A DNA stretch of 42,520 nucleotides from a virus, in IMG/VR virus record IMGVR_UViG_3300043395_002316, positions 1 through 42,520 of that record, one strand, 5' to 3'. A model generated the notes under the pieces. That model was not told where the DNA came from and made no database searches. It was given only the letters and a program-made list of their open reading frames with translations. The translations under genes were made by a program, and so were the position numbers. Position 1 is the stretch's first letter; every line of letters begins with the position of its first letter. Positions 34,031-41,094 of this stretch are shown piece by piece.

Positions 34031-35236
34031 TTATTTACAATCTGGTGGTAATACAAATCCTAAATATTTTTTTGGAGTTTTTTGAAATACTCCACATCCA
34101 TTTCGATTAAATCCACCTCCACTTGTGTTTCCTTCAATTGTTATAACCTTTCCATTTACAACACCGGTTACTAATCCAATATGATGTGCATGAGATTCAG
34201 TTCCATATAATATTGCAGCTCCCACTTTTGGAGTTTTTGACCAATATCCATTTTTCTTTGCCCAAACCACCCAATTTTGACAACCTGATGAACCAGGGGG
34301 TGTTTTTATTCCTGCTTCTTTCCACCAAGTTGTAACTGCACCCGCACACCAATACCATCCTTCACCCGTTGATTTAACTTTTGCTTGGTTATTTAATCCT
34401 GCATTGGACATCATTGCATCAATTCTACCTGGTGCTGGTTTTTGAATACCACCCGGAAATCCACCATAATTTTTACCTGGCGGTGACCCAAATTCTACTA
34501 TACCAACATCTCTTTTTGCTGCAGCTACTGCTTTTACCCCAATAGGACATTTTATGATATCAGGTGTTAATGCTTCTACTGCAGCTATTTCTTCCGCAGT
34601 TAAAGGTGGTGATGGTGCATTTTTTACACCACTTTCTATTTCATTTTCTTTTAATGCTTTATAATCTTTAGCAGTTTCCCATTCAGCATCAGTTGCGTTT
34701 GGATTTGATAATACTGCATTTGCCGATTCAATTTCTTGTTTGGCTGCTGCTATATCTTCTGCAGTCATTGGTTCATCTTCTATGTTATCCAATTTTTTAG
34801 CAAGTTCTTCTGCTTGTTCTACCGGTATTAGATTTGTAGTATCAACTACTCCCCACTCACCAGTATTAGTTATTGAATTGGTAACTTGTGTAATATGAAG
34901 CATGACACCCGCCGGTGTTACTGTTGGTTTGGGTGGTGGAAATAAATTCATATTTGCACCTGTCCAATATGCTTGAAAAGCAGGACCTAAATTTGTAATA
35001 ATAGCATGTTCGCCTGATGCCTGTTGGTATGCGGTATTTAAAATTCCATTCAATACCGATTCCATAAGTTCAGTATTACCTTTAGATAATGTTATATTAT
35101 TTATCGTATCGTGTCCTCTTTTTATTAGAGAATCATATTCTAAAACTAATTTTTTTGCAAAATCTTCCTTTGAACCAATTGCGGATTGATTTCGCATATA
35201 ACTTAACATATTTTGCTTAAAAATATCGTAAGACAT
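34031..35236 (-). CDS. CHAP-type cysteine peptidase/amidase with structural N-terminus
   Basis: A 401-residue protein. The C-terminal ~170 residues form a CHAP/NlpC-P60-like domain. The nucleophile Cys is in YWCAGAVTTWW (about residue 297), the catalytic His in HAHHIGLVTG (about 349), and IEGNTS (about 367) provides the third polar residue. KVGAAILYG is the usual strand before the His. Such enzymes cut peptidoglycan peptides. The N-terminal ~100 residues (FAKKLVLEYDSLI..., AFQAYWTGANMNLFPPP) look like a tail-attachment module. The middle is an Ala/Glu-rich helical linker. It overlaps the stop of the spike gene by one base (TAATG), so it is probably made and assembled with it. It is either a tail-tip enzyme or a lysin. 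Confidence 0.78.
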   Translation of the reverse strand: MSYDIFKQNMLSYMRNQSAIGSKEDFAKKLVLEYDSLIKRGHDTINNITLSKGNTELMESVLNGILNTAYQQASGEHAIITNLGPAFQAYWTGANMNLFPPPKPTVTPAGVMLHITQVTNSITNTGEWGVVDTTNLIPVEQAEELAKKLDNIEDEPMTAEDIAAAKQEIESANAVLSNPNATDAEWETAKDYKALKENEIESGVKNAPSPPLTAEEIAAVEALTPDIIKCPIGVKAVAAAKRDVGIVEFGSPPGKNYGGFPGGIQKPAPGRIDAMMSNAGLNNQAKVKSTGEGWYWCAGAVTTWWKEAGIKTPPGSSGCQNWVVWAKKNGYWSKTPKVGAAILYGTESHAHHIGLVTGVVNGKVITIEGNTSGGGFNRNGCGVFQKTPKKYLGFVLPPDCK

Positions 35237-36492
35237 TATTCAGTAAAATTTTGTGTTGATAACATTTCTTTTAAACGTCTTTTCAAAGCGGTAAAATCGT
35301 TTCTATTTTCAGGACCAATTGCAGTAGGACCAGATGGTGTTTTATATACCTGTTCGACAACTAAATCTATTAAGTTTTCCAATAATTCTTTTAAAGTGTT
35401 ACCTCTAACTAATGGTTCTGATGGTTTATCGGTATTTGGTGATTTACCGCTTTCATCGGTATTTAAAAATATCTTACCATCGCCAGTTTTGATTGAAACA
35501 TTTGAACTATTTCTATCAGTTGTTATATTAACATCATCTCCAAAATCCAAATCTGCACCCAACCCACCATCAATTGAAAATTTACCATCCGAAATAAATC
35601 CATAATCTTTTTTGGAATGAAAAACCATTTCGCCTGTTTTAGATGAAATAATAATCTTACCACTATTGATTAATAAATGGTCATCACCTTTTAATGGATT
35701 TGGGTATGATGAAAATTTACTCGGTCCAATTGATGTTGTTGCTGTAAATGGAATTTGATATTCTCCACTTGACATTACAATAACACTACCGTCATTATTT
35801 ACTTCTTCTTCAGTTAAATCACCTTCTTTTAGATTTGTTAAACTTGATGAATCCTGCCTATTACGAATTATAATAGTTGGTGAATATACATTGTTTGCAT
35901 TATTATATGCACTAAAACGAATTGATTGACCAAAACGAGATTGTATTAGTTTATCACCCTCGTATAATTTTAATTTATTTACTGGATTGTGTTTAAAATA
36001 CGCACCCAATCCCAATGACTTATCAGAATCAGCAGAAGTTTCAGTTGCAGTACCGGTTTCAGAAACTGCTTTATAATCTGATTTACCACCTTGTTCTTTT
36101 TCTGAAAATAAAACATTAGCCTTATTTTCAGCTGCAGAACCTTTATTTAAAAATCCAGTTGGAATTCTTTGATAATAATCAACACTACCAATTTTAACTA
36201 ATTGTACAATTTCACCAATTATAGGTACTTCAAAATCAGTTGAACTTACCGGAGTGTATATTGGTAATATATCAACCGGTGTAATTAAATCATGATATGG
36301 TCGTATAACTACACCATAAACATTAGTATTATCTTTATCTGTAAAAACATTTTTAAATGCTTCAGTTTTTTGTAAACGCTTATGAGTTGAATCTAAAATT
36401 ACATCAACAACTACCCCAACCGGTAAACTTGATTGTACCGATTGTTTGTTTGTTTGTGATGTTGATAAAGATGATTGTATTCTTTGACTCAT
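35236..36492 (-). CDS. gp5-like baseplate central spike without lysozyme domain
   Basis: A 418-residue protein resembling the central spike of T4-like phages. Residues about 75-120 contain an OB-fold-like segment (FEVPIIGEIVQLVKIG). Residues about 265-345 repeat short beta strands with polar tips (LLINSGKIIISSKTGEMVFHS, then NVSIKTGDGKIFLNT), as in the intertwined spike helix of gp5/VgrG proteins. T4 gp5 carries a lysozyme domain between these parts; here there is none, and two separate wall hydrolases follow directly. The C-terminal 80 residues are helical and charged. It starts one base into the stop of the preceding gene. The assignment depends on motif style and gene order, and a structure prediction would settle it. 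Confidence 0.6.
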   Translation of the reverse strand: MSQRIQSSLSTSQTNKQSVQSSLPVGVVVDVILDSTHKRLQKTEAFKNVFTDKDNTNVYGVVIRPYHDLITPVDILPIYTPVSSTDFEVPIIGEIVQLVKIGSVDYYQRIPTGFLNKGSAAENKANVLFSEKEQGGKSDYKAVSETGTATETSADSDKSLGLGAYFKHNPVNKLKLYEGDKLIQSRFGQSIRFSAYNNANNVYSPTIIIRNRQDSSSLTNLKEGDLTEEEVNNDGSVIVMSSGEYQIPFTATTSIGPSKFSSYPNPLKGDDHLLINSGKIIISSKTGEMVFHSKKDYGFISDGKFSIDGGLGADLDFGDDVNITTDRNSSNVSIKTGDGKIFLNTDESGKSPNTDKPSEPLVRGNTLKELLENLIDLVVEQVYKTPSGPTAIGPENRNDFTALKRRLKEMLSTQNFTE

Positions 36493-36905
36493 TATTTTTT
36501 ATCCAATTTTTGCTTTAATTCTTCAACTTCATATGTTAATTCATCAACCTTATGTTCATGTACATCAACAACTTCTTTAGCAGTTTTTTCCAAATCACTC
36601 AACAATTGATTCTTTTCTTCATCCGTTAAAAATCCAACATCCCCATCTGCTTTATTTTGAGAACCAATAATTCTTTGTGCAATTGCTGCCATTTTAATAA
36701 GTGAATCATCATTTTTTACTGATGTGTCAATTAGGTCTTTTAGAATTGGTCCAATTACAGCCATATCACCTGCATGGCGTACCAATTTTCGCATTTCTGC
36801 TATTAGTTCAGAAATTCTTTGTTTTTTATTTTGTTGATTTTCGTAAATATCTTTAAATAATCCAGATAAGTTCTTACCGGGAAAGAGTTCAAAATCTATA
36901 CTCAT
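36492..36905 (-). CDS. Conserved small helical protein heading the spike operon
   Basis: A 137-residue, mostly helical, acidic protein starting MSIDFELFPGKNLSGLFKDI. A longer open frame reaches back to 36956, but that start lies inside the terminator hairpin and upstream of the late decamer, so the Met at 36905 is preferred. A repeated helix pattern (RISELIAEMRKLV, IGPILKDLIDTSVKNDDSLIKMAAIAQRI) and a C-terminal coiled coil (VDELTYEVEELKQKL) are visible. Similar small proteins occur in marine T4-like phages near tail genes, with unknown function. It could be a baseplate hub chaperone. Its stop overlaps the spike start. Confidence 0.65.
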   Translation of the reverse strand: MSIDFELFPGKNLSGLFKDIYENQQNKKQRISELIAEMRKLVRHAGDMAVIGPILKDLIDTSVKNDDSLIKMAAIAQRIIGSQNKADGDVGFLTDEEKNQLLSDLEKTAKEVVDVHEHKVDELTYEVEELKQKLDKK

Positions 36906-36926
36906 AATTTTATATATTAGTTCAAC

Positions 36927-36936
36927 ATATAAATAT
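36927..36936 (-). promoter_or_regulatory. Late-promoter-like decamer directly after a terminator
   Basis: The exact minus-strand decamer lies 21 nt before the preferred start at 36905 and 7 nt beyond the preceding terminator hairpin, the same arrangement as at 18718-18759. It should drive the spike/lysin operon. Confidence 0.55.
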
Positions 36937-36943
36937 ATGAAAT

Positions 36944-36974
36944 AAAAAAACCTCATTTTTGATGAGGTTTTTTA
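36944..36974 (-). terminator. Bidirectional-looking Rho-independent terminator
   Basis: On the minus strand AAAAAACCTCAT, a five-base loop and ATGAGGTTTTTT form a 12-bp stem flanked by A and T runs. It follows the 32-residue basic peptide gene by only a few bases and separates the lysis-like block from the spike operon. Its symmetry would also allow plus-strand termination. Confidence 0.85.
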
Positions 36975-36976
36975 TA

Positions 36977-37075
36977 TTATGTCTTTTTTTTAAAGATTCC
37001 GCGTTTTTGTTGTTCTTTGCGTGTTTTCTTTGCAATTTTTTTACGATTTGCATTTACTTTTTCTCTGTTTGTCAT
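36977..37075 (-). CDS. 32-residue strongly basic peptide
   Basis: A 32-residue open reading frame starting MTNREKVNANRKKIAKK and ending RGIFKKKT. More than a third of its residues are Lys or Arg, with almost no hydrophobic ones. The ATG overlaps the TGA stop of the Ntn-hydrolase-like gene (ATGA), the same coupling used by recognised genes in this window, and it ends just before the terminator, so it occupies the space exactly. Such peptides are found in virions (DNA- or RNA-binding) and as ribosome-associated factors; function here is unknown. The A-rich sequence could also be fortuitous, but the coupling argues for translation. Confidence 0.6.
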   Translation of the reverse strand: MTNREKVNANRKKIAKKTRKEQQKRGIFKKKT

Positions 37076-37887
37076 TTTAATTTTTTCACCTCTATTTTAA
37101 TTTTTGGTTCGTATCCTTTTGGTAATTCATTTCTAACACCATTAAAGGATTCCACTTTATCTTCAAAATATTCTATAATAAGAACTTTATCGGTCAAATT
37201 CATAATAGTTTGTGAAGATGTAAACATTTCCTCACCTTGTCTTCTCATATTCAATTGAGATTCTTTTGGGAAAAATTCCTTTCTCATTGCCTGAGCAATT
37301 TCTCTCCAATCTTCTACTTTATCAACTGTTTTTTCTGCTGATATTTTTCTCATTTTAGAAGAAAGATATTTTTCACCATGAGTATATCCAGCATCAGTAA
37401 ACATATGTCCGTGATTTGTTCTTACAACCGGATGTTCAACATTATGAACTGTTATGTCTGGTTTATGTTTTGAGGTAGTTTCGATACTCACCATTTTTTT
37501 AGGCGATGATATAAATGTATGTCCTTTAAGTGATAATTTAGATTTACCCTTATATGTTAATGCTGCTTTTACTGCATCTTTAAGTGTAGGTTGTTTGATG
37601 ATGTTTCTCATTTTATCACCATCCGGTCCCGGTTTACCACCCTTCTTTACAATTTTATGTTCTGCTTCATCATGTCCAACTAATAAGGCCGCATTAACAA
37701 CACCAATACCATTAGCATTCATACCCTCACTCCAATCGGTAATCATATCATGTAAATAGGCAACTTCAACACCATCTATAATAGTGTGAACAATTTCTAA
37801 TTTAGGTTTATATGCCCTATCTCTATTCTTTGCAAGAATAAATTTATCACCAACTTCTTTAGAAACTATAATACATTCGTTTATCAT
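37072..37887 (-). CDS. Ntn-hydrolase-like protein (C45/AAT family resemblance)
   Basis: A 271-residue protein resembling the N-terminal-nucleophile hydrolases of the acyl-transferase/choloylglycine hydrolase group. The start MINECIIVSKEVGD places Cys5 where the nucleophile would be after a short cut. Asn21-Arg-Asp-Arg follows on the second strand, and MNANGIGVVNAAL gives the Asn-Gly-x-x-Val-x-Asn region of the fold. SIETTSKH and VVRTNHGH add conserved-looking strands. The four residues before Cys5 would need removal to expose the nucleophile. Similar proteins occur in T4-like marine phages as uncharacterised genes. An amide bond, perhaps of a host signal molecule or peptide, is the expected substrate. 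It is followed by a coupled basic peptide gene. Confidence 0.6.
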   Translation of the reverse strand: MINECIIVSKEVGDKFILAKNRDRAYKPKLEIVHTIIDGVEVAYLHDMITDWSEGMNANGIGVVNAALLVGHDEAEHKIVKKGGKPGPDGDKMRNIIKQPTLKDAVKAALTYKGKSKLSLKGHTFISSPKKMVSIETTSKHKPDITVHNVEHPVVRTNHGHMFTDAGYTHGEKYLSSKMRKISAEKTVDKVEDWREIAQAMRKEFFPKESQLNMRRQGEEMFTSSQTIMNLTDKVLIIEYFEDKVESFNGVRNELPKGYEPKIKIEVKKLK

Positions 37888-37903
37888 TTTGACTAAACTT
37901 TTT

Positions 37904-38674
37904 TTAATATTTTTTAACTTGTTTGTATGCCAAAACTTTTTTTGGTTTCATTATGATTTCATTCCATAATGATGTTTTATTTTCTTTACATTCATCCCAA
38001 TTCCTACAAAGATTATTTTCATTGTCTGGATATGAGAATCTAAATAAATTTGCTGCTCGATTTCCTCTATCAGTTGCAAATGATTTTACATCTGACTGAA
38101 ACGCTGCAACTAAATTACCTTCTAATTTAACCAACACATTACTTTCCGGTCTAAAAAAATCTTTAGCTTGAACAGTAAAGGTTGATAAAGCAAATGTATA
38201 ACCTGATTCTAAACTGTCTTGTATATTTTTCAATCCTTGTAAAGATGTCCAATGATACGAAACAATATCTATATTAGAACTCTTATAAGTATCAATTGTA
38301 AACTTTTTATCTAATAAAATATATGGTTCAATTGCACCTCTACTAAAAAAGAAAGCAATTTTATCATTTTCAATATTAACTATATATTTTTTAAATTCAG
38401 TTTCAATCGCCCAAACTCTATGATTAACAAAATCTTCAATGAAATCTAATACATTTTTCTTTGTATGTTCATCATATAATTCGGTTTCAACATATAATTG
38501 ATAACCAAAGTATTTGTTTACCAATCCAATCAATTGAGGATTATCATCAATTTGTCCACCTCGCGTATCATACCCTTTCTTTTGTAATGCTAAAAATTCA
38601 TAGCATATATCTTTCCATTCCGGTATAGAATGAAAAGCTGATTCTGGCTTTTGATATCCTCTGATTGCGTACAT
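37904..38674 (-). CDS. Uncharacterised protein, possible ADP-ribosyltransferase-like fold
   Basis: A 256-residue protein with no secure family. The C-terminal half has features reminiscent of ADP-ribosyltransferases: SYHWTSLQGL near residue 140 (a His in place of the first-strand residue), FALSTFT near 163 (like the Ser-Thr-Ser strand) and SLWNEIIMKPKKVLAY near 240 (a Glu on the last strand). Between them is a FRPESNVLVKLEGNL strand pair. T4 itself carries ADP-ribosyltransferases that modify host RNA polymerase, so such an activity would fit a phage. The motif match is by eye and could be coincidental; another family with a Tyr-His-x-Thr start also looks like this. It lies 6 nt after the holin-like gene. 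Confidence 0.35.
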   Translation of the reverse strand: MYAIRGYQKPESAFHSIPEWKDICYEFLALQKKGYDTRGGQIDDNPQLIGLVNKYFGYQLYVETELYDEHTKKNVLDFIEDFVNHRVWAIETEFKKYIVNIENDKIAFFFSRGAIEPYILLDKKFTIDTYKSSNIDIVSYHWTSLQGLKNIQDSLESGYTFALSTFTVQAKDFFRPESNVLVKLEGNLVAAFQSDVKSFATDRGNRAANLFRFSYPDNENNLCRNWDECKENKTSLWNEIIMKPKKVLAYKQVKKY

Positions 38675-38680
38675 TTAATA

Positions 38681-39286
38681 TTACTCTTCGTCTTTTATTT
38701 TACCACATTTTAAACATTCTAATTCACCATCGTTATCAGAATCACCCCAAACGTGCTCACATTGTCTATGTGCAAAATATACATCAATCTTACCATCGCC
38801 ATCGAAATCAATACCATCCATAGTTCCATCCCCATCTTCATCTATTTCAATTCCTGTTCTTGGTTGTGGAGTAGATAGTGTTTGTTGAAAAGTATCATTT
38901 AATGTTGGTTCTGATTTTATATTTTCAATTGCTTGTGAAAATGCTATTGGAATTGCTGATGGTTGTGAAGAACCACTATCTGGCATATCTGATGTATTAC
39001 TCAATGATACTCCATCTTCTTCATCCATTTTTTGAACTAGCATCTTATCCTTATCAGTATCACTAAACCAATAATCTATAATCTTACCGTAAGAACCAAT
39101 GAAAGCACCTAACATTAATAGCAACAATTCTTTCCACTCTACCGATGCAGGTGTGTTTGTTTGTATTGCGGCAAAAATACCCCCAATAATTAATACGAAT
39201 GAACCCAATACTAACGCAGTAATGTACCATCTGCGTTTCATCATTGCGTTTAAAAGTTCTCTAAAACCAGTATTTTGATTTTCCAT
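38681..39286 (-). CDS. Holin-like membrane protein with calcium loops and zinc knuckle
   Basis: A 201-residue protein with two transmembrane helices (about residues 20-42 and 51-74), the second reading LLLLMLGAFIGSYGKIIDYWF, a pattern seen in some phage holins. A polar Ser/Pro/Gln linker of about 70 residues follows. The C-terminus then has three DxDxDG loops (Asp149-153, Asp160-164, Asp182-186), as in thrombospondin type-3 or dockerin calcium sites. The third is nested between Cys176-x-His178 and Cys191-x2-Cys194, which could bind zinc. Holins rarely carry such a domain. It may be a holin, or a membrane-anchored metal-responsive protein. A GGGAG ribosome site and a late decamer precede it. 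Function inferred, membrane topology likely. Confidence 0.5.
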   Translation of the reverse strand: MENQNTGFRELLNAMMKRRWYITALVLGSFVLIIGGIFAAIQTNTPASVEWKELLLLMLGAFIGSYGKIIDYWFSDTDKDKMLVQKMDEEDGVSLSNTSDMPDSGSSQPSAIPIAFSQAIENIKSEPTLNDTFQQTLSTPQPRTGIEIDEDGDGTMDGIDFDGDGKIDVYFAHRQCEHVWGDSDNDGELECLKCGKIKDEE

Positions 39287-39313
39287 TTTATGTAATCTCC
39301 CTATTTTTATTAT

Positions 39314-39323
39314 ATATAAATAT
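39314..39323 (-). promoter_or_regulatory. Late-promoter-like decamer directly after a terminator
   Basis: The exact minus-strand decamer lies 27 nt before the holin-like gene and 7 nt beyond the terminator that ends the carbamoyltransferase transcript. This is the third terminator/decamer pair in the window. Confidence 0.55.
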
Positions 39324-39330
39324 TGAAAAT

Positions 39331-39358
39331 AAAAAACCCAACAAAAAAGTTGGGTTTT
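39331..39358 (-). terminator. Rho-independent terminator after the carbamoyltransferase gene
   Basis: On the minus strand AAACCCAAC, a six-base loop and GTTGGGTTT form a 9-bp stem followed by a T-run. It starts about 20 nt past the stop of the carbamoyltransferase gene. Confidence 0.85.
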
Positions 39359-39378
39359 ATTTAATAAATATAGTATGT

Positions 39379-41094
39379 TTATTTTATTTTTTTCTTAATA
39401 ATATAGTTGTGTATTACTAATGTATCCATTTCGCAATTTAAAAATGTTTGAATTGCAGTTTCGGGGTCTAATACCATTGTTTGGTCTTTTAGATTAAATG
39501 AAGTATTCAACACAATTGGATATCCATTATCAATTTGTAATTGATTTAATAATTTATAGATACGAGTATGTTGTCTATTATTAAGAGTTTGAATACGAGC
39601 AGAACCATCAACATGAGTAATAGCAGGTAAATTTTTTCTATGCTCTTCTTTAACCTTAACAACTTGATTCATATATGGTACAAGATGTTTGTAATCAAAA
39701 TATTTTAGTCGTTCTTCTTCTTTTACAATTGGAGCAAAAGGTCTAAATCCTTCTCGTTTTTTAATTACACGATTTACCCTTGCTTTCATTTGAGGGTCTC
39801 TTGGGTTAGCAAGAATAGAACGATTGCCCAATGCTCGAGAACCAAATTCCATTCTTCCCTCAAACCAACCAATGACATTTCCATCAGTAATTTCTCTACT
39901 GATAATTGGAATAATTTCAGAGTGATTTTTATACTCATACCAAACATCATTTTTGTATTTTTCTAAAATTTGTATTACTTCGTCATTTGAATATGAAGGA
40001 CCTAAATATGGATTGGTATTTGTAATTCGTTTTTTATTATTTAATTCATTATACCAATAATATAATCCGGCACCGATTGCAGAACCTGCATCAGATGGTG
40101 CGGGAGGAATCCACAATCCTTTAAATGGAGTTAAATCAGTAATCTTCCCATTTGCAGTTCCATTATATGCACATCCACCACTTAAACATAGATTATTAGC
40201 AGGTCTTAATGCAATTGCACGATTTAATAACCTAAAGAAATATTTTTCATATATTATTTGAACTGTTGCTGCTAAATCTTTATGTTCTTGAGTTAATTCA
40301 TCTTCTGGTAATCTATTTAAAAGTTCTAAATGTGCACCCAATTTTACATTAAACATCATCTCATCTGACCAATCAAAGTCAAACATTTCCATATTCAACT
40401 CGAATCCACCATCTTCGATAGGTTGAATAATATCATCAAACTTTTTTAAATAAGTATATGGATTACCATATGGTGCAAGACCCATTACTTTATATTCACC
40501 TTCATTCGGTTTGAATCCTAAAAACGCAGTAAATGCAGAATAAAACATTCCCAACGAATGTGGAAAATCAATTGTTTGTAATTTTATAATACGATTTTCT
40601 TCACCATATGCAATAACGGCAGATTCCCATTCACCAACCCCATCAACAGAAACAATCATTGCTCTTTCGTAAGGAGATGTGTAATAAGAATATGCTAAAT
40701 GTGAAAGGTGATGTTCTGAATAAAATATGTTTGAATTTGGAAACATATTTTTAATTTCCGATTCTACATTTTTATAATCTTTTTTATTTCTATGTAGAAT
40801 TTGTTGTCTATGAATTTCTCTAAAAATTCCACCTCTTTTAGTTGATTGTGAAATTCTATCTAATTTAACTGCAGGGTTTTCATAAAAACAAACGGTATCG
40901 ATATTATCTGCCGTAATACCATTTTCTTCCAATAACCAATTTATAGTATTGATTGGAAATGCAGAATCGTGTTTAACGCCAGTAAAGCGTTCTTCTTCTA
41001 CGGCACCAATTACTTCACCATTTTTAATTAAAGCTGCTGCAGAATCATGATATCCACAGCTAATTCCTAATATATAACAATTTTTATTCATCAT
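39379..41094 (-). CDS. Carbamoyltransferase (NodU/CmcH family)
   Basis: A 571-residue full-length member of the O-carbamoyltransferase family (NodU, CmcH, TobZ), which activates carbamoyl phosphate with ATP and transfers the carbamoyl group to a hydroxyl. The N-terminal YrdC/Kae1-like part opens ILGISCGYHDSAAAL and has the metal site HHLSH near residue 130. Further motifs are SVDGVGEW, LCLSGGCAYNGTANG and DAGSAIGAG. The C-terminal domain contains EGRMEFGSRALGNRSIL and KKREGFRPFAPIV. All look intact. Phage members are thought to carbamoylate modified bases or sugars; no base-modification partner lies within this window. The gene overlaps gp55 by 11 nt and ends in a terminator. Substrates could be a hydroxymethylated base or virion glycans. 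Confidence 0.93.
   Translation of the reverse strand: MMNKNCYILGISCGYHDSAAALIKNGEVIGAVEEERFTGVKHDSAFPINTINWLLEENGITADNIDTVCFYENPAVKLDRISQSTKRGGIFREIHRQQILHRNKKDYKNVESEIKNMFPNSNIFYSEHHLSHLAYSYYTSPYERAMIVSVDGVGEWESAVIAYGEENRIIKLQTIDFPHSLGMFYSAFTAFLGFKPNEGEYKVMGLAPYGNPYTYLKKFDDIIQPIEDGGFELNMEMFDFDWSDEMMFNVKLGAHLELLNRLPEDELTQEHKDLAATVQIIYEKYFFRLLNRAIALRPANNLCLSGGCAYNGTANGKITDLTPFKGLWIPPAPSDAGSAIGAGLYYWYNELNNKKRITNTNPYLGPSYSNDEVIQILEKYKNDVWYEYKNHSEIIPIISREITDGNVIGWFEGRMEFGSRALGNRSILANPRDPQMKARVNRVIKKREGFRPFAPIVKEEERLKYFDYKHLVPYMNQVVKVKEEHRKNLPAITHVDGSARIQTLNNRQHTRIYKLLNQLQIDNGYPIVLNTSFNLKDQTMVLDPETAIQTFLNCEMDTLVIHNYIIKKKIK

Noticed and set aside
35213-35605. A 130-codon plus-strand frame opposite the spike gene.
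   Set aside because: It is fully antisense to a well-supported structural gene, with no promoter, ribosome site or family resemblance.
36492-36956. Longer start at 36956 for the small helical protein.
   Set aside because: That start lies inside the terminator stem and upstream of the late decamer, and the extra residues are an unrelated Phe/Tyr-rich stretch.
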